From Streptococcus suis YS161 (GTDB lineage: Bacteria; Bacillota; Bacilli; Lactobacillales; Streptococcaceae), in NCBI RefSeq assembly GCF_002760245.1, contig NZ_ASCA01000092.1, positions 1 through 47,579 of the forward strand: a stretch of DNA of 47,579 bases, read 5' to 3'. A model generated the notes under the pieces. The model did not search any database. It was not told the DNA's origin and was given only the letters and a program-made list of their open reading frames with translations. The translations under genes were made by a program, and so were the position numbers. Of the stretch, positions 41,854 through 47,579 are shown piece by piece. Numbering within the stretch: the stretch's first letter is position 1; every line of letters starts with the position of its first letter.

Positions 41854-42849
41854 ATGAAGGAATTACAATTTTTAATTTACCGAGCAGAAAATGATCAAGA
41901 AAAGGCTAGTGTCATTGTCAGCGATGAGACGATTTGGGCCAGTCAAAAAGAAATGGCAAGATTGTTTGATGTTGGTGTACCAGCTATCAGCAAACATTTG
42001 AAAAATATTTTTGAAGAAGGCGAGTTGGATGAGGGAGCAACTATTTCCAAAATGGAAACAGTTCAAACAGAGGGGACTCGCGAGGTCATCAGGCAGGTTG
42101 ATTATTACAATCTCGATGCCATCATTTCCGTCGGTTACCGTGTCAATTCTCAAAAGGCTACTAAGTTTAGGCAGTGGGCAACGACTGTACTTCGAGAATA
42201 CATGATTAAAGGTTTTGCCATGGATGATGAGCGTTTGAAGCAAGGCGAAAACTTGTTGGAAAAAGACTATTTCCGTGAGCTTTTAGAACGAGTTCGTTCT
42301 ATCCGTGCTAGTGAACGACGAATCTGGTTACAAATCACAGATATTTTTGCGGAGATTGCGATTGATTACGATGTTAATAGCTTGGTGACCAAACAATTCT
42401 ATGATCATGTGCAAAATAAATTTCATTATGCGATTACAGGTAAAACAGCTGCAGAAATTATTTATGAAAAGGCGGACCACACCAAAGTAAACATGGGGTT
42501 GGTAACCTGGAAGCACTCTCCTGATGGACGTATTTTGCAATCGGATGCTCTTGTGGCTAAAAATTATCTGAACGAAAAGGAAATTCGTTCGCTGGAACGT
42601 AGTATTTCGGGCTACTTTGACTATCTGGAGCGACAAATTGAGCAAGGAAAGACCCAGACCATGCAAGATTTGGCAGATAGCATTGACCGATTTTTAGCCT
42701 TTCAAGACTATGAGCTTTTAGAGGGGCAGGGTCAGATTACTAGTCAGACTGCCAAAGACAAAGCTAAATCAGAATATGCAATTTTTAATAAGACCCAAAA
42801 GATAAATTCTGATTTTGAAAAATTACTAGAAGATTTATCTTCAAAATAA
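41854..42849 (+). CDS. RhuM-family protein
   Basis: A 331-residue protein of the RhuM (Virulence_RhuM) family, named from a Salmonella gene. It has an N-terminal DNA-binding-like region with VSDETIWASQKEMARLFDVG and SAISKHLKNIFEEGEL-type residues, the family core YNLDAIISVGYRVNSQKATKFRQWATTVLREYMIKGF, and a C-terminal helical region. The biochemical role is unknown; family members often sit beside restriction or toxin-antitoxin genes. AGAGGC lies weakly before ATG 41854. No such partner is evident here apart from the unknown upstream gene. Confidence 0.85.
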   Translation: MKELQFLIYRAENDQEKASVIVSDETIWASQKEMARLFDVGVPAISKHLKNIFEEGELDEGATISKMETVQTEGTREVIRQVDYYNLDAIISVGYRVNSQKATKFRQWATTVLREYMIKGFAMDDERLKQGENLLEKDYFRELLERVRSIRASERRIWLQITDIFAEIAIDYDVNSLVTKQFYDHVQNKFHYAITGKTAAEIIYEKADHTKVNMGLVTWKHSPDGRILQSDALVAKNYLNEKEIRSLERSISGYFDYLERQIEQGKTQTMQDLADSIDRFLAFQDYELLEGQGQITSQTAKDKAKSEYAIFNKTQKINSDFEKLLEDLSSK

Positions 42850-42867
42850 GCACTCGAAAGGAAAAAT

Positions 42868-43311
42868 ATGAAAATCCGTGGATTCGAACTGGTCAGCCAG
42901 TTTACAGATGAAAACTTATTGCCAAGACGTGAGACAGCCCACGCAGCAGGTTACGACCTGAAAGCTGCGGAGACCGTCAGCTTGGAGCCAGGCGAGATTA
43001 AGCTAGTGCCGACAGGAGTTAAGGCCTATATGCAGGCCAACGAGGTCCTCTATCTCTACGACCGTTCGTCCAACCCTCGCAAGAAAGGCTTGGTTCTGAT
43101 TAACTCGGTTGGAGTTATCGATGGCGACTATTACGGCAATCCAGCCAACGAAGGTCATATCTTTGCCCAGATGCGAAATATCACCGAGGAAACCGTCGTG
43201 GTGGAAGCTGGCGAGCGAATTGTGCAGGCTGTTTTTGCCCCGTTCCTCTTGGCTGACGGTGATCAGGCCGACGGCGTTCGGACAGGTGGATTTGGCTCGA
43301 CGGGGAAATAG
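42868..43311 (+). CDS. dut: Deoxyuridine 5'-triphosphate nucleotidohydrolase
   Basis: A 147-residue dUTPase that removes dUTP and makes dUMP. Typical motifs are AAGYDLKAAE, DRSSNPRKKGLVLINSVGVIDGDYYG with the catalytic Asp, and the glycine-rich C-terminal RTGGFGSTGK arm that closes over the substrate. AAAGGA precedes ATG 42868. It is first in the dut-phosphatase-radA unit. Confidence 0.95.
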   Translation: MKIRGFELVSQFTDENLLPRRETAHAAGYDLKAAETVSLEPGEIKLVPTGVKAYMQANEVLYLYDRSSNPRKKGLVLINSVGVIDGDYYGNPANEGHIFAQMRNITEETVVVEAGERIVQAVFAPFLLADGDQADGVRTGGFGSTGK

Positions 43312-43317
43312 GCTACT

Positions 43318-43851
43318 ATGCAGATTCTCTTTGTACGACATTCCGAGCCTGACTACAGTATGTTTGACCAGCATGATAATCCTCGGCTGTATGCAGGTTT
43401 TGGACGGGATCTGGCTCCTTTAACTGAAAAGGGGCGGACTTTAGCTCAGGAAATTGCTAGTGATCCTATCTTTTCCCAAGCTCAAGTAGTCATCGCTTCA
43501 AGCGTCACACGGGCCTTGGAAACTGCGACCTACATTGCTCATACCCAGCAACTACCTCTTCTGGTCGAACCCTTTTTTCATGAGTGGCGACCAGACCTGA
43601 CGGGGCAAAATGCCAGTCAAGATGAGGCTGTCTTAGCTCATCGATTATTTTTGGAAAATGGCGGAGCGGTGCCTGAGTCTTTTCCTGTTCGTTATGAGAC
43701 TGCTGCGGAGATGAAAGAGCGATTTTTACAGGCCCTTGAAAAATACCAAGCCTATGACCGAATCGTTATCGTCTGTCATGGTATGCTGATACGCCAGTTT
43801 GTTCCCAAAGAAACCATAGCCTACTGCGAAATCCTAGAATATAATCTATAG
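43318..43851 (+). CDS. Histidine phosphatase family protein
   Basis: A 177-residue phosphoglycerate-mutase-like phosphatase. The catalytic RHG-type motif is FVRHSEPDYSMFD (Arg7, His8), with the second half site in VIVCHGMLIRQF. The substrate cannot be told. It starts 6 nt after dut and ends 6 nt before radA, so it belongs to the same transcription unit. Confidence 0.9.
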   Translation: MQILFVRHSEPDYSMFDQHDNPRLYAGFGRDLAPLTEKGRTLAQEIASDPIFSQAQVVIASSVTRALETATYIAHTQQLPLLVEPFFHEWRPDLTGQNASQDEAVLAHRLFLENGGAVPESFPVRYETAAEMKERFLQALEKYQAYDRIVIVCHGMLIRQFVPKETIAYCEILEYNL

Positions 43852-43857
43852 GAGGAA

Positions 43858-45225
43858 ATGACCATCGCTAAGAAAAAAACAACTTTTGTCTGTCAATCCT
43901 GCGAATACCACTCGCCCAAGTATCTGGGCCGTTGCCCCAACTGTGGCTCCTGGTCTAGCTTTGTCGAGGAAGTGGAAGTCGCTGAAGTCAAGAACGAGAG
44001 GGTCAGCCTGACAGGTGAGAAGACCCGTCCCATGAAGCTCAATGAAGTGTCGTCCATTCAAGTGGCTCGCACCAAGACCAATATGGAGGAGTTTAACCGC
44101 GTCCTCGGTGGTGGCGTGGTGCCGGGAAGTCTGGTCCTGATTGGAGGCGATCCAGGGATTGGCAAGTCCACCCTGCTCTTGCAAGTATCCACCCAGCTGT
44201 CCACCATCGGTACCGTCCTCTACGTGTCGGGGGAGGAGTCTGCCCAGCAGATTAAGCTCCGTGCCGAGCGTTTGGGCGACATTGACAGCGAGTTCTATCT
44301 CTATGCGGAGACCAATATGCAGAGCATTCGGACCGAGATTGAGAAAATCAAGCCAGATTTCCTGATTATCGACTCTATCCAGACCATTATGAGTCCTGAC
44401 ATCTCTAGCGTGCAAGGCTCTGTCAGTCAGGTCCGTGAAGTGACCAATGAACTCATGCAGATTGCCAAGACCAACAACATCGCAACCTTTATCGTCGGCC
44501 ACATGACCAAGGAAGGCACCTTGGCTGGACCGCGGACCTTGGAGCACATGGTAGATACCGTTCTTTATTTTGAGGGCGAGCGGCAGCACACCTTCCGTAT
44601 CTTGCGGGCGGTCAAAAACCGCTTCGGATCCACCAACGAAATCGGCATTTTTGAAATGCAGTCACAGGGTTTGGTCGAAGTTCTCAATCCAAGTGAGGTC
44701 TTTCTGGAAGAGCGTCTGGACGGGGCGACAGGCTCTGCGATTGTCGTGACCATGGAGGGTACCCGCCCAATCCTTGCGGAAGTGCAGGCTCTGGTGACGC
44801 CGACCATGTTTGGCAATGCCAAGCGGACCACGACAGGCTTGGATTTCAACCGTGCCAGCTTGATTATGGCGGTTTTGGAAAAACGGGCAGGCCTGCTCCT
44901 CCAAAACCAAGATGCCTACCTCAAGTCAGCAGGCGGTGTCAAACTAGATGAGCCAGCTATTGACCTGGCAGTCGCAGTTGCCCTTGCCTCCAGTTACAAG
45001 GATAAGCCGACCAACCCACAAGAGTGCTTTATAGGCGAAATCGGTCTGACAGGGGAAATCCGCCGCGTCAATCGGATTGAACAACGGATTAACGAAGTCG
45101 CCAAATTGGGCTTTACTAAGGTCTATGCCCCTAAAAATTCCCTGACAGGAATCAAGGTACCAAAGGAAATCACTGTTATCGGCGTGACAACCATTGGCGA
45201 AGTCTTACAGAAAGTATTCAACTGA
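43858..45225 (+). CDS. radA: DNA repair and recombination ATPase RadA
   Basis: A 455-residue branch-migration helicase for recombination and transformation. It has an N-terminal C4 zinc finger (Cys12, 15, 26, 29), RecA-like core with Walker [10 protein letters not shown] (about 97-105), the RadA-specific KNRFG motif (253-257) and a Lon-like C-terminal domain. The GGAGG lies only two bases before ATG 43858, unusually close; a start a few codons later is possible. A terminator follows. Confidence 0.96.
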   Translation: MTIAKKKTTFVCQSCEYHSPKYLGRCPNCGSWSSFVEEVEVAEVKNERVSLTGEKTRPMKLNEVSSIQVARTKTNMEEFNRVLGGGVVPGSLVLIGGDPGIGKSTLLLQVSTQLSTIGTVLYVSGEESAQQIKLRAERLGDIDSEFYLYAETNMQSIRTEIEKIKPDFLIIDSIQTIMSPDISSVQGSVSQVREVTNELMQIAKTNNIATFIVGHMTKEGTLAGPRTLEHMVDTVLYFEGERQHTFRILRAVKNRFGSTNEIGIFEMQSQGLVEVLNPSEVFLEERLDGATGSAIVVTMEGTRPILAEVQALVTPTMFGNAKRTTTGLDFNRASLIMAVLEKRAGLLLQNQDAYLKSAGGVKLDEPAIDLAVAVALASSYKDKPTNPQECFIGEIGLTGEIRRVNRIEQRINEVAKLGFTKVYAPKNSLTGIKVPKEITVIGVTTIGEVLQKVFN

Positions 45226-45237
45226 TAAAATCATTCG

Positions 45238-45265
45238 GGAGTGACAGCTAGTCGCTCCTCTTTTT
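45238..45265 (+). terminator. radA terminator
   Basis: GGAGTGAC and GTCGCTCC around AGCTA, followed by TCTTTTT. Confidence 0.85.
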
Positions 45266-45348
45266 GCGACAAATAGTCGGGAATATGATAAGCTAGGTCT
45301 AACCTATTTCTGAAAAATTCAGAAATTCTTATCAGACAAGGAGGTCCT

Positions 45349-45843
45349 ATGTCTTATTTTCAAAACTTTATGAAGGCCAACAAGGCCTATGTTGACCTAC
45401 ATGGTGATTACCATTTGCCTCTTCGTCCAAAGACCAAGGTGGCTATCGTGACCTGTATGGACTCACGGCTTCATGTGGCGCAGGCCTTGGGTTTGGCTCT
45501 GGGGGATGCTCACATTCTGCGGAATGCGGGTGGGCGCGTGACAGAAGACATGATTCGCTCGCTTGTCATTTCCCAGCAGCAGCTCGGCACAAGGGAAATC
45601 GTTGTCCTCCACCATACAGACTGCGGTGCCCAGACCTTTACCAATGAGGACTTTGCGGCCCAACTCAAGCGGGATTTGGGAGTGGATGTGGCCGGTCAGG
45701 ACTTTCTTCCTTTTACAGACATTGAAGAAAGCGTGCGGGCAGATATTGCCCTTTTGAAACAATCTCCGCTCATACCTGACGACGTTGAAATTTCTGGTGC
45801 GGTTTATGATGTGGATACGGGTCGGATGACAGAGGTTATATAG
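45349..45843 (+). CDS. Beta-class carbonic anhydrase
   Basis: A 164-residue zinc enzyme that hydrates CO2. The zinc and catalytic residues are Cys36-x-Asp38-x-Arg40 (CMDSR) and His89-x-x-Cys92 (HHTDCG), and the length is that of the short streptococcal type. AAGGAGG precedes ATG 45349. It follows the radA terminator, as in other streptococci. Confidence 0.92.
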   Translation: MSYFQNFMKANKAYVDLHGDYHLPLRPKTKVAIVTCMDSRLHVAQALGLALGDAHILRNAGGRVTEDMIRSLVISQQQLGTREIVVLHHTDCGAQTFTNEDFAAQLKRDLGVDVAGQDFLPFTDIEESVRADIALLKQSPLIPDDVEISGAVYDVDTGRMTEVI

Positions 45844-45877
45844 TCTTTCAGTTTATCTTTTATTACGTCGACGTATG

Positions 45878-45894
45878 AGGAAACTCTGTTTCCT
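45878..45894 (+). terminator. Hairpin after the carbonic anhydrase gene
   Basis: AGGAAAC and GTTTCCT around TCT, followed by TATTTC. A perfect 12-bp palindrome, TACGTCGACGTA, lies just before it (45864-45875). The T run is short, so termination is uncertain. Confidence 0.5.
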
Positions 45895-45924
45895 TATTTC
45901 CAATTTCAAATAATTTGTGATTAT

Positions 45925-46050
45925 TTGAACTCGCTTTGCTGTACTCTACGAACGTTACTTACTGTCGTAAGTATGATTTCCAACCTTCAACAGTCCGATG
46001 GACTATTGAAGCAACCTGCAGCTCACTTCCTAGTGCTGAAAGACTATGTA
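45925..46050 (+). repeat. Diverged BOX-like structured repeat, copy A3
   Basis: Matches A1 in order (TGTACTC, an ACTTAC/GTAAGT hairpin, TTTCCAACCTT, a 12-bp stem at 45985-45996 with 46000-46011 having one mismatch, GCAACCTGCA, TTCCT, CTGAAAG). The left end is worn, and the right end runs into the element at 46052-46178. Confidence 0.65.
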
Positions 46051-46051
46051 A

Positions 46052-46178
46052 TATAGTGGTTTGAATTAGGAAAAGGACAGTTTTAAGTTATAGTGTTAAT
46101 AACCCACTCCTAAAATAACTTTAGATTTCTCAAATTGACAAACTTAGATGTGTCCTGTTTCTAATTCACTCGACTATA
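46052..46178. repeat. 127-bp MITE-like element
   Basis: TATAGTGGTTTGAATTAG (46052-46069) and CTAATTCACTCGACTATA (46161-46178) form 18-bp terminal inverted repeats with three mismatches. Pairing extends inward with less identity (AGGACA/TGTCCT). The termini resemble those of A1 and A2, so one mobiliser could act on both types. Confidence 0.6.
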
Positions 46179-46227
46179 AAAATGGGGGAACAGATGGTGC
46201 GGTTTCCCGTATTTTTTATAAAAATAC

Positions 46228-46256
46228 TTGACAGGGTTTTGTTTTAGTTGTAGAAT
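46228..46256 (+). promoter_or_regulatory. Promoter of the AIM24-family gene
   Basis: TTGACA (46228-46233), a 17-nt spacer and TAGAAT (46251-46256). Confidence 0.8.
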
Positions 46257-46294
46257 TGTGTTATACAAATAACACAAAACAAGGAGACCTTCTC

Positions 46295-47053
46295 ATGTCA
46301 GATAACCGTATGAAATACACGATTGATAGCAATATGCAATTTCCTTTGGTGGAAATCGCTTTGGAGGCTGGGGAGTCAGCTTATATTCAACAGGGGAGTA
46401 TGGTTTACCATACGCCCAGCGTGACTTTGAATACCAAGCTCAATGCGCGTGGTGGTTCAGGTTTTGGTAAATTGATGGGGGCCATCGGTCGGTCAATGGT
46501 ATCAGGAGAATCTATGTTTATCACGCAAGCCATTTCCAATAGTGACGATGGAAAAATTGCGCTTGCGCCTTCAACGCCAGGTCAGGTTATTGCCTTGGAA
46601 CTTGGTGCAGAGCAATATCGACTAAATGATGGTGCTTTCCTTGCCCTTGACGGTTCTGCCCAGTATAAAATGGAACGCCAGAGTGTTGGGAAAGCTTTCT
46701 TTGGCGGTCAGGGTGGACTCTTTGTGATGACGACAGAGGGGCATGGCACACTTTTGGCGAATGCGTTTGGTTCTATTAAGAAGCTAACTTTGGATGGTGG
46801 AAGTATCACCATTGACAATGCTCATGTGGTTGCTTGGAGTCGTGATTTGGACTACAATATCCATATGGAAAATGGTTTCCTCCAATCTATCGGTACTGGG
46901 GAAGGAATCGTTAATACCTTTACTGGTTATGGAGAAATCTATGTACAGAGTTTGAACATTGAGACTTTTGCTCAGGTCATTGGCAATCATATTGTCGGTG
47001 CAGGTGGTGACGGCGGTGGTGGAAGCACATCATTGCTGGATGCGATTTTTTAA
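46295..47053 (+). CDS. AIM24 family (TIGR00266-type) protein
   Basis: A 252-residue beta-rich protein of the AIM24/YfiQ-like family. The repeat-like strands and glycine-rich motifs (NARGGSGFGKLMGAIGRSM, QGGLFVMTTEGHGTLLANAFG) and the final GDGGGGS run before a short C-terminus are typical. Function unknown. ATG 46295 follows AAGGAG; the frame is open further upstream, but through the promoter. Confidence 0.85.
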   Translation: MSDNRMKYTIDSNMQFPLVEIALEAGESAYIQQGSMVYHTPSVTLNTKLNARGGSGFGKLMGAIGRSMVSGESMFITQAISNSDDGKIALAPSTPGQVIALELGAEQYRLNDGAFLALDGSAQYKMERQSVGKAFFGGQGGLFVMTTEGHGTLLANAFGSIKKLTLDGGSITIDNAHVVAWSRDLDYNIHMENGFLQSIGTGEGIVNTFTGYGEIYVQSLNIETFAQVIGNHIVGAGGDGGGGSTSLLDAIF

Positions 47054-47065
47054 TAGTGGAGAAAT

Positions 47066-47099
47066 AGAAGCTGAGTGCTACAACCTTAGCTTCTTTTTA
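47066..47099 (+). terminator. AIM24 gene terminator
   Basis: AGAAGCTGAG and CTTAGCTTCT with one G-T pair, followed by T. Confidence 0.8.
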
Positions 47100-47175
47100 G
47101 TTATATTTTAAATCGTACAAATAGAATCTTAAAAAATTCTCTAATATTTTTGGGGACCTCTAAAAACTAATTTTC

Positions 47176-47338
47176 TATAGTCGAATGAATTAGCTTTCAG
47201 ACAAGGAACTGAGGTGCAGGTTGCTAGCACAGCCTAGTGGCTGTGCTAGGTTGGAGATATAACTTGAAAGCAAGTCACTTCTGCAGAGTACGGCAAGCCG
47301 GAAGTGACGATGTATCAAAGTTAATTCAAATGACTATA
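47176..47338 (-). repeat. BOX-like structured repeat, copy A2
   Basis: Inverse-orientation copy of 57-221. Its stem III is CTAGCACAGCC/GGCTGTGCTAG (47224-47234 with 47239-47249) and its stem II is ACTTG/CAAGT, each changed on both arms relative to A1 so that pairing is kept. Confidence 0.8.
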
Positions 47339-47360
47339 AAATTTAAAATGTTGATTTAAC

Positions 47361-47418
47361 AAGGCTTTCGTAACTCCAAATTTGCAATTAAGGCTTTCGT
47401 AACTCCAAATTTGCAATT
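47361..47418 (+). repeat. Tandem 29-bp direct repeat
   Basis: Two exact, adjacent copies of a 29-base unit starting AAGGCTTTCG and ending TTTGCAATT. The second copy's AACTCC can pair with GGAGTT at about 47422-47427. Confidence 0.85.
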
Positions 47419-47427
47419 TTGGGAGTT

Positions 47428-47579
47428 TATAGAGGTGCCCCTTATTTAGTTACCAACTTGTCCCATAGTAAGTTATACCTTATTTTTTGTCTCAGTCTAA
47501 TTTCCAGTTCTAGTTCCCGTCCTTCCAGAAGTTACTTTGAGAAAACTGCACAACATCAACAGAATTTAGTCTCAGACTA
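47428..47579. other. Right end of window, no gene seen
   Basis: AT-rich DNA without an ORF of note. GTCTCAGTCTAA and TTAGTCTCAGACTA recur, but no clear structure was found, and the window ends here. Confidence 0.3.

Noticed and set aside
10326..45866. 18-base identity (CAGTTTATCTTTTATTAC) between 10326-10343 and 45849-45866
   Set aside because: Unexpected at this length but AT rich, with no extension on either side and no shared context. Probably chance or an unrecognisable relic.
47361..47418. CRISPR array
   Set aside because: Two adjacent 29-bp copies with no spacer between them and no cas genes. This is a simple tandem duplication.

Overview
The window reads as a chromosomal segment of a Streptococcus, most likely Streptococcus suis. 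The evidence is a cell-wall-anchored amylopullulanase of the ApuA type, a satR-satA-satB efflux operon, BOX-like intergenic elements, moderate GC content, AGGAGG ribosome sites and CcpA and CodY operator motifs. The gene order tadA / SRP RNA / pgi, dapH / deacetylase / formyl-THF ligase / rhomboid / galU / gpsA and dut / phosphatase / radA / carbonic anhydrase is familiar from streptococci. No species assignment was computed.

Layout. 1-1000: a BOX-like element, terminators and the decayed 3' end of an ABC ATPase gene. 1066-8636: a LacI-type regulator and a 2113-residue two-enzyme amylopullulanase. 8763-19247: an L-ascorbate (ula) regulon consisting of EIIC, EIIB, EIIA, decarboxylase, two epimerases, a membrane protein, a PRD regulator, the lactonase and transketolase. 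Its two transcription units share a 35-nt upstream motif at the same distance from each -10. 19300-25280: a probable small RNA, leaderless tadA, SRP RNA, a P-loop protein, pgi, a pyruvyl-transferase-family gene, a metallophosphatase and a lipoprotein. 25328-30440: CodY-box-controlled DAP/lysine genes, formyl-THF cyclo-ligase, rhomboid, then galU and gpsA on the other strand. 30581-34581: the SatR/SatAB multidrug exporter. 34590-38040: a formate/nitrite-type channel, two NADPH-FMN reductases (one fused to a PAS-like domain) and a YbaN protein, lying between satB and a second copy of its 3' end. 38114-41205: a small-peptide and effector locus. 41299-47053: housekeeping and hypothetical genes. 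47066-47579: repeats.

The most unusual part is 38397-41205. An Rgg-type regulator is transcribed away from an unannotated 37-codon ORF encoding a hydrophobic peptide ending in a Trp-Trp-Asp-Trp motif, the form of a double-tryptophan Rgg pheromone. Downstream of the peptide, on the same strand, lie a secreted phospholipase A2-like protein with an intact Ca-loop motif and His-Asp dyad, a 71-residue two-helix membrane protein, an enterocin-A-immunity-like gene whose expected start codon is ATA, and one or two more small membrane proteins. The shared intergenic region holds a full match to the CcpA cre consensus. I infer a quorum-sensing, carbon-regulated, secreted phospholipase/bacteriocin-like module with immunity genes. 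This is inference from gene content and order, not demonstrated.

Other points of interest: three genes (tadA, ybaN and the gene at 41299) have TATAAT followed by exactly six bases and then ATG, so their mRNAs are probably leaderless. Three BOX-like elements keep their hairpins through paired base changes. The satB duplication differs from satB only at synonymous sites up to the stop codon.
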